Notes: generated by a model from the letters alone, not told the origin. Counted from the first letter of the stretch, positions 38,424-47,367 are shown. The stretch is 64,000 nt of DNA from Thalassolituus alkanivorans (GCF_020447205.1 NZ_JAJAEL010000008.1:128883-192882); one strand, 5' to 3'. Translations and numbers: made by a program.

Positions 38424-39095
38424 ATGAGCCAGCAACCCCGCTTAACCGATGCCGATGTCGTGCAGTACCTGCAGGACCACCCGGACTTTTTTATCGGCAA
38501 AGACGACTTACTGGCCGATCTGCGTGTACCGCACAATGCCGGCGCGGCGACCAGTCTGGTTGAACGCCAGTTGTCGGTACACCGCCAGCGCAACGTCGAG
38601 CTGCGTCAGCGCCTGTCTGATCTGCTGGAAAACGCCCGCCGTAATGACCAGTTGTTTGAGAAAAGCCGTCGTCTGGTGCTGGCGCTGGTGGAAGCAGAAA
38701 ACTGGCTGGCGGTGCAGGCGGCACTGGATGATTCCCTGCGCAAAGACTTTGGTGTGGATGCCTGGGCGCTGCTGCATTTTACCGAACGTAATCTGGATGC
38801 ACCGCTGGTGGCGATCCGCAATGCCGACACCCAGCGTAATATTCATCGCTTATTCAAAGGCCACCGTGCGCTTTGCGGGCAGTTGGGTGCTGAAGATATT
38901 GCCCGCCTGCTGGGAATTGATACCACCGACACCCGCTCGGTGGCAGCGGCGCAGATCCGTGGTCAGGGCAATAACGGTGTGCTGACCATTGCCAGTGCGG
39001 ACCCGGGTTATTACCGCAGCTCGATGGACACCCTGTTCCTCGACTATATCGCCGATATTCTAGCCCTGCGTCTGCCACAGATTCCGGTGGCCTGA
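38424..39095 (+). CDS. DUF484 family GAF-like protein
   Basis: The product is 223 residues from the ATG at 38424, preceded by AGGAAGGACAGGA. An earlier in-frame start would overlap dapF. It shows the DUF484 opening 'VVQYLQDHPDFF', a coiled-coil segment (about 45-85) and a GAF-like domain (about 95-215). The family sits between dapF and xerC in many gammaproteobacteria. Here xerC is missing and the HAD gene follows after 2 bases. The function is unknown. Confidence 0.9.
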   Translation: MSQQPRLTDADVVQYLQDHPDFFIGKDDLLADLRVPHNAGAATSLVERQLSVHRQRNVELRQRLSDLLENARRNDQLFEKSRRLVLALVEAENWLAVQAALDDSLRKDFGVDAWALLHFTERNLDAPLVAIRNADTQRNIHRLFKGHRALCGQLGAEDIARLLGIDTTDTRSVAAAQIRGQGNNGVLTIASADPGYYRSSMDTLFLDYIADILALRLPQIPVA

Positions 39096-39097
39096 GT

Positions 39098-39814
39098 TTG
39101 GCGTTACGTCTGCTGACCCTCGACCTCGACAACACCCTGTGGGAAACCGACCCGGTAATTGTCGCGGCCGAGCGCAAAACCCACGCCTGGATCAGTGAAC
39201 ACTGCCCGCAGGCGGCCTCTTTCTACAGCCTTGAAGCGCTGCGTGAGTACCGCAATCAGATTGCTGAGTGCTATCCGCAATTGCGCTTTCAGGTTTCCAA
39301 ACTGCGCGAAGAAGTGCTGCGCCGGGTGTTTATGCAAAGCGGTGTGGAACGTGAACGCGCCGCCGCGCTTGCCGCGCAGGCATTCCAGGTGTTTTACCGC
39401 GCGCGCAGTGAAGTCGCGCTGTTTGATGGTGCCGCTGAGGCATTACAGCAACTGGCGGCACAGTATCCGTTAATCGCGCTGACCAACGGCAACGCCGACC
39501 TTGAACTGATCGGCATTAACACGCTGTTTCATGCGTATTTCACTGCCGAGCAGCTGGGTGCACCGAAACCGCAACCGGATTTATTTCAGGCGGCACTGCA
39601 GCATGCCGGCGTGACTGCACAGGAGTGCATTCATATCGGTGATCATCAGGAACAGGATATTGTGGCGGCGGCGCGCCTGGGAATGAAAACGATCTGGGTG
39701 AATTTAAGCGATGCTGCCTGGGCAGAAGCAGATGTTCAGCCCGATCAGGAAATTACTCATTTATCGCAATTGCCGGCTGCGGTTGGGGCGCTGGCTGAGC
39801 AGATGTCAGACTGA
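39098..39814 (+). CDS. yigB: HAD-superfamily hydrolase (YigB-like)
   Basis: The 238-residue HAD phosphatase has motif I 'LDLDNTLW', motif II 'LTNGN', Lys in 'GAPKPQPDLF' and motif III 'HIGDHQEQDIVAA'. E. coli YigB dephosphorylates FMN and others. The TTG start lies 2 bases after the DUF484 stop; the nearest SD-like bases are in the DUF484 3' end. The 3' end overlaps the convergent DUF3047-like gene by 62 bases. Confidence 0.85.
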   Translation: MALRLLTLDLDNTLWETDPVIVAAERKTHAWISEHCPQAASFYSLEALREYRNQIAECYPQLRFQVSKLREEVLRRVFMQSGVERERAAALAAQAFQVFYRARSEVALFDGAAEALQQLAAQYPLIALTNGNADLELIGINTLFHAYFTAEQLGAPKPQPDLFQAALQHAGVTAQECIHIGDHQEQDIVAAARLGMKTIWVNLSDAAWAEADVQPDQEITHLSQLPAAVGALAEQMSD

Positions 39815-40433
39815 TTTTTTCGATAAAGGCACCGGCAACAATATCCTGCTCCGGCATACCCAGTGCTACTTCCAGATGATCCAGCGGTGGCAGCGGTTCG
39901 TTATAAAGTTTCTGCCAGTCGGCATTCAGATCAGCGCTGACCTCTTCCCATCTCTCAGCTTTACTGCCAAGGCCTGTGGCCACGATCAGATATTCAAAAT
40001 CGGATAAGGCTTCATGGCTTCCGGCTTCGCGGCTGCTGTCCCAGACGTAATGGATAATGCGCTCTGGCCAGTCGTCGGTATCCTGCAGATAGACCGACAC
40101 CCGTACCAGCGGACCACTGTCGACAGAGCGGTCGACACTCCAGCGCCAGCTTAATTGCGGTTGTGTTGGCTGCTCTTTAACGCTGCGTTGTAACGCCAGA
40201 TGCTCACGGCTTTCGAGGCGAACCACATCGCCGACGATAACATCGTACTGAGCTTCCAGATGGCAGTCTTCACATTCAACCGACCAGCTGGATAGCTCGG
40301 TGGCCGAAAAGACGGTTTCTGCCTGTGCTTTATGCGCACCGGAAAAAAGCCAGAAAAGAGTAACCACTAACAGAGCAATGGCTGCGGGAATTGCATGCAT
40401 ACGGCGCCGGGACTTCTTTGAATAAATAAACAT
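39753..40433 (-). CDS. DUF3047-like exported protein
   Basis: The 226-residue product has a basic N-terminus and one hydrophobic helix, probably a signal anchor or signal peptide ending AQA. The body resembles the DUF3047 family: 'FSATELSSWSVE', 'LSWRWSVDRSVDSGPLVRVSVYL', 'IHYVWDSS', then 'VALGMPEQDIVAGAFIEKISL'. The family is of unknown function and likely periplasmic. SD AGGAAG lies 8 bases before the ATG. The 3' end overlaps yigB by 62 bases on the opposite strand. Confidence 0.7.
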   Translation of the reverse strand: MFIYSKKSRRRMHAIPAAIALLVVTLFWLFSGAHKAQAETVFSATELSSWSVECEDCHLEAQYDVIVGDVVRLESREHLALQRSVKEQPTQPQLSWRWSVDRSVDSGPLVRVSVYLQDTDDWPERIIHYVWDSSREAGSHEALSDFEYLIVATGLGSKAERWEEVSADLNADWQKLYNEPLPPLDHLEVALGMPEQDIVAGAFIEKISLTSAQPAPQPQPAIAINE

Positions 40434-40553
40434 AATTCTGGCTTCCTGCCTGAAGTTGGGGCGAGCATACCAGCTAAAAAAACAGAGGTGTGAGTAAAAC
40501 GCGGGAAATGTCGACCGGTCGGCATCATCTGGCCCGTAAGTGGCAGACCGGCT

Positions 40554-40570
40554 CCGTCAGAGGCTGACGG
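40554..40570. terminator. hairpin downstream of sutA
   Basis: CCGTCAG (40554-40560), AGG and CTGACGG (40564-40570) form a tight stem-loop 37 bases past the sutA stop. No T tract follows. Bases 40434-40606 otherwise hold nothing recognisable. Confidence 0.35.
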
Positions 40571-40606
40571 CTCCGGCCTAATGCCAGTGGCGGACAGACG
40601 CTCCGC

Positions 40607-40915
40607 TCAGATCGGACGACTGCCGTAGCTGGATTGTGGTTTGCGTGGGGGATCGGCCATGACGTTATCGTCAACCTGCTGAATCTGACCACCGCGGGCG
40701 AGGAACGCTTCTATTTCGGCCGCCATGGATTCGCGTACTTTATTGCGTGCCGCCAGAGAGGAATGTGCACTGGCAGCCGCAGCAGCCAGATCTTCGTTAT
40801 CGCTGCTGTCGGAATCAGAGTCAGAATCGTCGCCGCTGTCATCATCGGCAGATGCTTCCAGTTCGTCATCGTCTTCCATGTTTTCGTCCTGCATATCCAG
40901 TTCTTCTTCAGCCAT
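40607..40915 (-). CDS. sutA: SutA-family RNA polymerase-binding regulator
   Basis: The 102-residue product is extremely acidic at its N-terminus (Asp/Glu/Ser-rich, about 1-45). It has a helix with 'AEIEAFLARGGQIQQV' and the conserved tail 'ADPPRKPQSSYGSRPI'. The tail and the 'EEFLARGGKVQ'-type helix match my memory of P. aeruginosa SutA, a disordered protein that binds the beta subunit of RNA polymerase and helps initiation in slow growth. SD GGAG precedes the ATG. It is divergent to the PaaX-like gene. Confidence 0.85.
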   Translation of the reverse strand: MAEEELDMQDENMEDDDELEASADDDSGDDSDSDSDSSDNEDLAAAAASAHSSLAARNKVRESMAAEIEAFLARGGQIQQVDDNVMADPPRKPQSSYGSRPI

Positions 40916-41190
40916 GTTTTGATCTCCGCTACTGAGGAAAGTGAAGAGGAAAATTTATTTCGCATAACATATAGCCGAGGCTCAGATTTCCGCCAGAGGG
41001 TGTAAAAAATTTTTACGAAAAAAACCGCGAAAAGTGCATTTTTTCTACAATAACGTGCGGCTGACGACGGATTTCCGCCAGTGTGTTTCGCTGAATTTAT
41101 GTTTATTAATCGCCACTCAATGGTGGGCGCGTGCACTTGGTGTTTGCAGTCGGCTGCGCTAAGGTGCGCTGTCTGCAATAAAGGCTGTCT

Positions 41191-41982
41191 ATGCAACTGC
41201 AACCCAAACCCCTGATTCTGAAACTGCTGCTGGCGGCTGACGGGCAACAGCTCAGCGCCCGTGATGCCATCAGCGCCGGTGCCTTGTTTGATATTGCTGA
41301 GAACCACATCCGTGTCGCCCTGACCCGTCTGACGGCAGAAGGCCTGATTGAAGCTACTGCGCGCGGACAATATCAGCTTACCCCGAGGGCCTGGACGCTG
41401 GCCGGTGAGATCCGTGGCTGGCGGGAATCGGTGGCACAGTTACAACCCTGGAACGGCCAGTGGCTGGCCGTGCATTGTGCCGGTCTTGGCCGCAGCGACC
41501 GTAAGCAACTGGCCGTGCGTGAACGGGCGCTGGCGTTGTGTGGCTGCGCCGAGCTGGAGCGGGAACTGTATCTGCGCCCGGATAATCTGGCCGGTAGCAG
41601 TGAGGCATTGCGTATACGCCTGCAGAAGCTGGGAGAGGAGCAGATGGTTTTTCAGTTATCCGGGCTCGATAGTGTGCGTCAGCAACGGGCTGTGGGACTT
41701 TGGGACTGCAGCGCTCTGAACAACGGCTACCGGCAGCAGACACAGATTTTACAGGAGTGGCTGCAGCGGGTGCCTGAACTGTCGCTTGAGCAGGCGGCGC
41801 GGGAGTCGTTTCTGCTGGGCGATGAGGCTATCCGGCAGATGGTTTTCGACCCCTTGTTGCCTGCCGGGCTGATCGACGCTGAGGCTCGGGCACTGTATCT
41901 GAATGTGCTGCTGGAGTATGACCGGGTAGGTCACGATATCTGGCAGGCTCTTTATCAGCAGAGCAATCGTTCGCAGGCCTGA
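41191..41982 (+). CDS. PaaX-like transcriptional regulator
   Basis: The 263-residue product has an N-terminal winged-helix (about 1-75, with 'IRVALTRLTAEGLIEAT') as in the PaaX family. A central domain and a C-terminal helical 'PaaX-like' domain follow ('LPAGLIDAEARALY'). PaaX proteins are repressors that bind aryl- or acyl-CoA. No phenylacetate genes are near. The immediate downstream neighbour is a fatty-acid desaturase, which it may control. The 275-base gap to sutA holds divergent promoters. Confidence 0.8.
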   Translation: MQLQPKPLILKLLLAADGQQLSARDAISAGALFDIAENHIRVALTRLTAEGLIEATARGQYQLTPRAWTLAGEIRGWRESVAQLQPWNGQWLAVHCAGLGRSDRKQLAVRERALALCGCAELERELYLRPDNLAGSSEALRIRLQKLGEEQMVFQLSGLDSVRQQRAVGLWDCSALNNGYRQQTQILQEWLQRVPELSLEQAARESFLLGDEAIRQMVFDPLLPAGLIDAEARALYLNVLLEYDRVGHDIWQALYQQSNRSQA

Positions 41983-42081
41983 TCAGAAACATTACATAAA
42001 ATTAAATAATACGTTTTTTAATGTAGTGTTTTGTGGGTACTATGGAGGAATAAGAATAATTCTGCTGTTGTGCGAGGGCCT

Positions 42082-43089
42082 ATGTCTGCATCTAACGATG
42101 ATCTTCTGCGTCAGCAACGCAGTCCGAAAGTAACCGACTTTCTGTCGCGCGAAGAAATACGCGCTCTGACCCGGCGTTCCGACTGGCGCGGCGGTTGGGC
42201 GATTGCATCCACCTGGCTGATTATTGGCGGGGCTTTTATATTGGCAGCCTGGGCTCTGCAGCAGCCCTGGTATCTGTTATTGCCCGGTGTGTTACTGGCC
42301 CTGATGATTCTGGGCGGGCGTCAGCTGGCGCTGGCCATTCTGGCCCACGAGGCCAGTCACAATACGCTGTTTAACAGCCGCTTTGGCAATAATCAGCTCA
42401 GCGACTGGCTGTGCGCGCGGCCAATCAGTCTGGATCTGTACCGCTACCGCAGCCACCATATGCGCCATCACAGTTTTACCGGTCGTGATGATGATCCTGA
42501 TTTGTCTCTGGTGCGCGGCCTGCCAACCAGCAGGGTTTCTATGTTGCGCAAATTTGCCCGTGACCTCAGTGGCCTGACCGGGCTGAAATATCTGGCCGGG
42601 GTCGCGCTGATGAATGCGGGCATGCTGCAGTGGACCGTCGCCAATGATGTGCAGTGGTTGCCCCGCGAAGGTCGCAGCCTGTTCAGCTATGTGGCGGCAT
42701 TTGTGCGCAACAGTTTGCCGTCGTTACTGGTGAACGCTCTGCTGTTCCTGCTGTTGTGGGCAGCTGGCTGGCCGCAACTGTATCTGCTGTGGGTGGCAGC
42801 CTGGCTGATCCCTTATCCGCTGTTTATCCGTATCCGTGCAATGGCTGAGCATGCCATGACCGAAGGCAGTGATAACCCGCTGCGTAACACCCGGACAACC
42901 CATGCCGGTTGGCTGGCACGCAGTTTTGTTGCGCCGGTGCGGGTGAATTTCCACATCGAACATCATCTGATGGCATCGGTACCCTACTACCGTTTACCGC
43001 AACTGCATGGCCTGCTGCGCCAGCGTGGTCTGGTGCAGAAGCCGCCGGGTTATGCGGATGTGATCCGCCTGGTGTCATCGGCGGGCTGA
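42082..43089 (+). CDS. membrane fatty acid desaturase family protein
   Basis: The product is 335 residues from the ATG at 42082. A start 17 codons earlier has no better SD. It has four membrane helices and the three histidine boxes of di-iron desaturases: HEASH near residue 92, HHMRHH near 126 and HIEHH near 293. It probably inserts a double bond or hydroxyl into an acyl chain at the inner membrane. It lies 99 bases after the PaaX-like regulator. A bidirectional terminator follows. Confidence 0.88.
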   Translation: MSASNDDLLRQQRSPKVTDFLSREEIRALTRRSDWRGGWAIASTWLIIGGAFILAAWALQQPWYLLLPGVLLALMILGGRQLALAILAHEASHNTLFNSRFGNNQLSDWLCARPISLDLYRYRSHHMRHHSFTGRDDDPDLSLVRGLPTSRVSMLRKFARDLSGLTGLKYLAGVALMNAGMLQWTVANDVQWLPREGRSLFSYVAAFVRNSLPSLLVNALLFLLLWAAGWPQLYLLWVAAWLIPYPLFIRIRAMAEHAMTEGSDNPLRNTRTTHAGWLARSFVAPVRVNFHIEHHLMASVPYYRLPQLHGLLRQRGLVQKPPGYADVIRLVSSAG

Positions 43090-43132
43090 TCTGGGCGGGT
43101 TGAGCTGAGCTGAACCGGACAGATTCCGGGTA

Positions 43133-43166
43133 AAAAAAAGCCGCATTCAACGATGCGGCTTTTTTT
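43133..43166. terminator. bidirectional terminator between the desaturase and cytochrome c5 genes
   Basis: Arms AAAAAAAGCCGCAT (43133-43146) and the exact complement (43153-43166) around a 6-nt loop give T7 on each strand. Confidence 0.95.
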
Positions 43167-43179
43167 ATGTTCCGACGTA

Positions 43180-43581
43180 TTAACGTCCTGACATGTACTT
43201 GATAGCAGCCAGGATTTCGTCATCGGAACAGTTTGCACAGTTGCCTTTAGGTGGCATGGCGTTCAGACCGTGCAGAGCGTTCTGCAGGGTTTTGTCCATA
43301 CCTTTGGCCAGACGCTCATCCCATGCGGCTTTGTCGCCTTTTTTAGGAGCACCCAGAACGCCCATGCTGTGACAGGCGGTACAGGCCGCACCGAATACTT
43401 CTTCACCAGAACGTGGTTCTGCCGGTGCAACCGCCGCGCCGCCACACTCAGCGCCAACACATACAGTGCCGACTGGCTTGATGCGTTCAGCGATTTTGTC
43501 GTTCTGGGCGTCAGTTGCAGCGTGGGCTTGGGCCATCAGCAGAGTGGCGGCTGCCAGGATCAGTGCTTTCAGTTGTTTCAC
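43180..43581 (-). CDS. cytochrome c5 family protein
   Basis: The 133-residue product has a signal peptide (AHA), a single haem site CTACH near residue 75 and Met ligand candidates in 'NAMPPKG'. An extra 'CANC' pair near the end is the disulfide typical of cytochrome c5. Another two cysteines (VCVGAEC) occur near the N-terminus of the mature part. It is a periplasmic electron carrier. SD AGGACTC is upstream. It is a single gene. Confidence 0.92.
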   Translation of the reverse strand: MKQLKALILAAATLLMAQAHAATDAQNDKIAERIKPVGTVCVGAECGGAAVAPAEPRSGEEVFGAACTACHSMGVLGAPKKGDKAAWDERLAKGMDKTLQNALHGLNAMPPKGNCANCSDDEILAAIKYMSGR

Positions 43582-43859
43582 GGAAGAGTCCTCTTATAGG
43601 GCCTGTTACCTGCAAGGTAGCAGCACCTGGGGGTAATAAATTCTTCAGTCAAGGCGCGAACTCTGTGGTTTCACGGCTTACCGTTATTGAAATCGCGGGG
43701 ATTATAGCGGCATTTTGTAGGGGTTTAAATTAAAACTCCGATTGCCTGACGGAAAAACGATCCAGCGCAAAAAACCGCCATACTTCGTTTGCGCTGGCAG
43801 ATGCACTACCCTGTAGCCGCTCTGCTGTGTCCCGCTTCAGGAAAGATAAAGGAAAACCG

Positions 43860-44969
43860 ATGAAACGCCGTGATCTGCTTGCTTTCAGTATCTCTCTGGG
43901 TGGCGCTTTGCTGCTGCCTGCCGCCGTGCGTGCCGAGACTGGTTTTGAACGCTATCAGCGTCTGCAGCGTGAGGGGGCGGCGTCGATTCAGCAGGAATGG
44001 CTGCAGTATCGCCAGGCCTATCTGGCGGCTTACAAAGATTATCAGAACCGCCTTGGGCGGGTCTGGAGCCGCCCGGAGCTGTCCGATAAGAAAGTCTGGG
44101 TGGAATACGATAACCGTCTGCAGACCCGCCGTGTGGTGGACTTTGAACATAACGAAGTCCGCCTGTCGTTTACCGGTGAAGACGCAGCACGGCTGAGTGA
44201 AGCGCGCATCCGCGCCGAATTCGAAAAGGTGGTGCAGGCCAGTATCCGCCAGTCGTACCAGCAGGACCCATTGCTGAACAAAGTAGCCGGCAGCCAGCCG
44301 CCGTCGAGTTCGCAGGGGGTCAGTGGTATCCGTCAGGAAGACATTGATGCCCTGCTGCGTCAGGCCAGACAGCAACAGCAGAACACCAGCAAAGGTAAGG
44401 TGATTACCGTCACCATTCCGCTGCAGGCCGAGGCGTTACCGGCACGGGCACAGAATTTCCTGCCGCTGGTGCAGACGGCTTCTGCTAAATGGCGGGTGTC
44501 TCCGGCTCTGGTCATGGCCATTATGCAGACCGAGTCGGCGTTTAACCCGATGGCGCAGAGCCATGTACCGGCCTTTGGTCTGATGCAGATTGTGCCGGGC
44601 AGTGCCGGGCGTGATGCGACGAAAAAGGTGTATGGCAAAGAGCGCCTGCTCACCGGTGCCGAGCTGTTTAAACCACAGACCAATATCGAGCTGGGTTGTG
44701 CGTATCTGCATATTCTCGACCGCCAGTATCTGAGCGCCGTAACCGATCCGCAAAGCCGCCTTTATTGTGTGATTGCCGCTTACAACACCGGTGCCGGTAA
44801 CGTTGCCCGCGCTTTCAGTGGCAACACCTCGGTTAAAGAGGCGGCGCGGCGCATTAATGCCATGAGCCCGAAGCAGGTATACGCCCATTTGCGCACGCGG
44901 CTTAAATACGAAGAAACACGCAACTATGTGCAGAAGGTTACTGCGGCACTGGCGCAGTATCAGGGCTGA
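43860..44969 (+). CDS. lytic murein transglycosylase, MltC-like
   Basis: The product is 369 residues from the ATG at 43860 with AAAGG upstream. The signal sequence begins MKRRDLLAF and lacks a lipobox, unlike E. coli MltC. An MltC-type N-terminal domain (about 30-190) precedes the SLT domain. That domain has catalytic Glu in 'MQTESAFNP', 'AFGLMQIVP' and 'IAAYNTGAGNV' (about 215-365). It cleaves peptidoglycan glycan strands in the periplasm. Its end overlaps the convergent solute-binding gene by 32 bases. Confidence 0.88.
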   Translation: MKRRDLLAFSISLGGALLLPAAVRAETGFERYQRLQREGAASIQQEWLQYRQAYLAAYKDYQNRLGRVWSRPELSDKKVWVEYDNRLQTRRVVDFEHNEVRLSFTGEDAARLSEARIRAEFEKVVQASIRQSYQQDPLLNKVAGSQPPSSSQGVSGIRQEDIDALLRQARQQQQNTSKGKVITVTIPLQAEALPARAQNFLPLVQTASAKWRVSPALVMAIMQTESAFNPMAQSHVPAFGLMQIVPGSAGRDATKKVYGKERLLTGAELFKPQTNIELGCAYLHILDRQYLSAVTDPQSRLYCVIAAYNTGAGNVARAFSGNTSVKEAARRINAMSPKQVYAHLRTRLKYEETRNYVQKVTAALAQYQG

Positions 44970-45708
44970 GGGCTCCCGCCTCGGGGCGCAGATAAGCGTC
45001 GAGAATCTGCTGGTAACGGCCACTGCTGCGCAGCTGTTGCAGACCACGGTTAAAGTCGTCCCGCCATGCCTGCCGGGCAAAGGCCACCTTATAAGCGGTT
45101 GGCGGAAACAGCATAAAAAACTGCACATCTGCGCTGACATTCATCTGCCTTTCCTGGCGGCGGTAGTAATTGAAAATATTAATATCCAGCACGATGGCGT
45201 CGATGCGCCCGCTGAACAGCATGGCAACCTGAATGTTTTGCCGGGCGATTTCACGGTAGTTCTGATGTTGTGCAGCCATCGTCTGATAAGCCGCTGGCAG
45301 ATAATGGCTGGCGTTCTGAAAGGCCAGCAGTGAGTAATCAAGCAGATCACTGAATGCAGTGATCTGCAGCCGGCGTTCTGCCAGTGCCACCAGAGTATTG
45401 CGGTATTCGATATGCTCGTCAGAATAAAACGCGGCCAGCCCGGCGGCTTCGGTAACCGTCATGGCGGCATCGGTATCGCCGGATTTAAAACTGTCCGGCA
45501 CACGGGCAAAGGGCACATAAACCGGTAACAGCCGGTGGCCAGCGAGAGCCAGTGCCTCGCGCACGATATCCAGTTCCATGCCACGGTCTTCGGCGGATAT
45601 CACATAGGGTGGCAGTGCCAGGCCGACCGCCATGCGGATTGTGTCGGCATGGCTGCTGAAGGCTACAGGCAACAGCAGTAACAAACGGATAAACAGGATT
45701 CGGGGCAC
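44938..45708 (-). CDS. periplasmic solute-binding protein, family 3-like
   Basis: The 256-residue product has a signal peptide (cleavage near SHA). It contains a type II periplasmic-binding fold with 'MELDIVREALALAG' near residue 44, as in amino-acid-binding proteins. No ABC permease or ATPase is adjacent, so it is an orphan. Such orphans can be sensors or have lost their transporter. The start is GTG with GGAA upstream. The 3' end overlaps the transglycosylase gene by 32 bases. Confidence 0.75.
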   Translation of the reverse strand: MPRILFIRLLLLLPVAFSSHADTIRMAVGLALPPYVISAEDRGMELDIVREALALAGHRLLPVYVPFARVPDSFKSGDTDAAMTVTEAAGLAAFYSDEHIEYRNTLVALAERRLQITAFSDLLDYSLLAFQNASHYLPAAYQTMAAQHQNYREIARQNIQVAMLFSGRIDAIVLDINIFNYYRRQERQMNVSADVQFFMLFPPTAYKVAFARQAWRDDFNRGLQQLRSSGRYQQILDAYLRPEAGALSPDTAPVPQ

Positions 45709-45774
45709 AGGCTTTTCCGCTGAACAGGCATGTTCTGACTATAGCCGACACAGGCCATAGCGCGGGGCAGCTCA

Positions 45775-45783
45775 TGCTACAAT
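45775..45783 (+). promoter_or_regulatory. extended -10 promoter of the RhlE-like helicase gene
   Basis: TGCTACAAT is a TGn-extended -10 lying 30 bases before the helicase ATG. The -35 region is weak. Confidence 0.4.
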
Positions 45784-45812
45784 GTGCGCTTTTACGGCCT
45801 GAGAATTTCACC

Positions 45813-47048
45813 ATGGCGTTCGCCGATCTGGGTATTACTGACCCGCTTCTTTCTACCCTTGCTGCTCTGGGTTATGCACAGCCAACGGCGGTACAGCAGG
45901 GCGCGATTCCGGCCGTGCTGGCCGGGCGCGATGTGCTGGCCGGAGCACAGACCGGTACCGGCAAAACCGCCGCCTTTCTGTTGCCGCAGATCCAGCGTTT
46001 ACTGGCGCAGGAACCAGCCGCTGCCAGGCAGCCACGCCTGCTGGTGATCGCCCCGACCCGAGAGCTGGCGCAGCAGGTTGCCGACAGCAGCGTGCGTTAC
46101 AGTCAGGGCACGCGCCTGCGCACCGGTGTGGCCTATGGTGGCGTCAGCCTGAAGGTGCAGATTGATGCGCTGGCTCAGGGGCTGGAGATTCTGGTGGCCA
46201 CACCGGGGCGGCTGCTGGATCTGCTGCGTCAGGAAGCCCTGACGCTGGATGCGGTCAGTACGCTGGTACTGGATGAAGCCGACCGTATGCTCGATCTGGG
46301 GTTCAGTGATGAAATCTTTGCCATCCTGCGCGCTTTGCCGAAAGAACGGCAGACGCTGTTTTTCTCTGCCACCTTTCCCAAAACGGTAAAAGATCTGGCG
46401 TACAGTATGCTCAGCGATCCGCTGCTGGTGGAAGTTACACCAGAGAACAGCACCGTCGATGCCATTCAGCAGACGCTGTATCAGATGGATAAAGGCAAAA
46501 AAGCGGCGGCACTGGCGTTTCTGATCGGCTCCGGTAACTGGCAGCAGGTGCTGGTGTTTGTGCGTACCAAGCAAGGTGCCGATGCACTGGTGAAAGAGCT
46601 GGCGCTGGACGGCATCAAAGCCGATGCCCTGCATGGCGATAAGAGTCAGGGCGCGCGTCAGCGGGCGCTGGACGATTTCCGCGAAGGTAAAATCCGCGCC
46701 TTAATCGCCACCGACGTAGCGGCACGCGGTATCGATATCGTTGCTTTAAGCCATGTGGTGAACTTTGAACTGCCATTTAATGCCGAAGATTACGTACACC
46801 GTATCGGCCGTACCGGGCGCGCAGGCAATGATGGTCATGCCATCAGTCTGGTGGCGCGGGACGAAGAAAACCTGCTGGCCGATATCGAAGCGCTGATCAA
46901 ACGGCCGCTGCCGATGATCTGGCTGACGGGTTTTGAACCCAGCTTTGACGAAGGTCTGGAGCGCCGCGGTAATCCGCGTAAGCAACGCGCCAAAGCCAAG
47001 GCAAAGGCCAAAGCGCAGGCGACTTACGGTATCCGCAAAAAGAAATAG
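45813..47048 (+). CDS. rhlE: DEAD-box RNA helicase, RhlE-like
   Basis: The product is 411 residues from the ATG at 45813. The helicase core is complete: Q motif with 'PTAVQQGAIP', AQTGTGKT, PTRELA, DEAD in 'LDEADRMLD', SAT, 'ATDVAARGID' and 'HRIGRTGRAG'. The short Lys/Ala-rich basic tail (about 385-411) resembles RhlE tails, which bind RNA. It unwinds RNA in ribosome assembly or decay. It ends 93 bases before ynbE. Confidence 0.88.
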   Translation: MAFADLGITDPLLSTLAALGYAQPTAVQQGAIPAVLAGRDVLAGAQTGTGKTAAFLLPQIQRLLAQEPAAARQPRLLVIAPTRELAQQVADSSVRYSQGTRLRTGVAYGGVSLKVQIDALAQGLEILVATPGRLLDLLRQEALTLDAVSTLVLDEADRMLDLGFSDEIFAILRALPKERQTLFFSATFPKTVKDLAYSMLSDPLLVEVTPENSTVDAIQQTLYQMDKGKKAAALAFLIGSGNWQQVLVFVRTKQGADALVKELALDGIKADALHGDKSQGARQRALDDFREGKIRALIATDVAARGIDIVALSHVVNFELPFNAEDYVHRIGRTGRAGNDGHAISLVARDEENLLADIEALIKRPLPMIWLTGFEPSFDEGLERRGNPRKQRAKAKAKAKAQATYGIRKKK

Positions 47049-47066
47049 CATGAACAATCACAGCCC

Positions 47067-47089
47067 GTCAGGCTTTGCATTGGCCTGAC
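47067..47089 (+). terminator. hairpin between the helicase gene and ynbE
   Basis: GTCAGGC (47067-47073) and GCCTGAC (47083-47089) enclose 9 bases. No T tract follows. It could be a weak terminator or an mRNA-stabilising structure. Confidence 0.35.
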
Positions 47090-47141
47090 AGGCAGATAGA
47101 GTAACTGCGAAATTAACGAAGGATCGGAAGGACCGACGGCT

Positions 47142-47339
47142 ATGAAACTAATCCTGCTGGCGAAAAACACGCTGCTGGCGCTGTTGCTGTTGGCGCCACT
47201 CAGCGCCTGCACGTTAAAAGTGGCGGCTCCGGAAAAACCCATCACCATTAATCTGAACGTGAAGATTGAACATGAAGTGCGGGTGAAGGTTGAGAAAGAA
47301 CTGGAAAACCTGTTTGAAGAAGAAGACGGACTGTTCTGA
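47142..47339 (+). CDS. ynbE: YnbE family lipoprotein
   Basis: The 65-residue product has a signal peptide and lipobox LSAC (Cys23). A short mature part rich in alternating charges follows ('ITINLNVKIEHEVRVKVEKELENLF'). In E. coli, YnbE is an outer-membrane lipoprotein that stacks beta strands onto the intermembrane lipid-transport bridge YdbH, with YdbL as a helper. Here ydbL follows after 28 bases, but no ydbH lies upstream. Confidence 0.88.
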   Translation: MKLILLAKNTLLALLLLAPLSACTLKVAAPEKPITINLNVKIEHEVRVKVEKELENLFEEEDGLF

Positions 47340-47367
47340 GCCGAAACCGACGGAGAAGGAATTAGCT

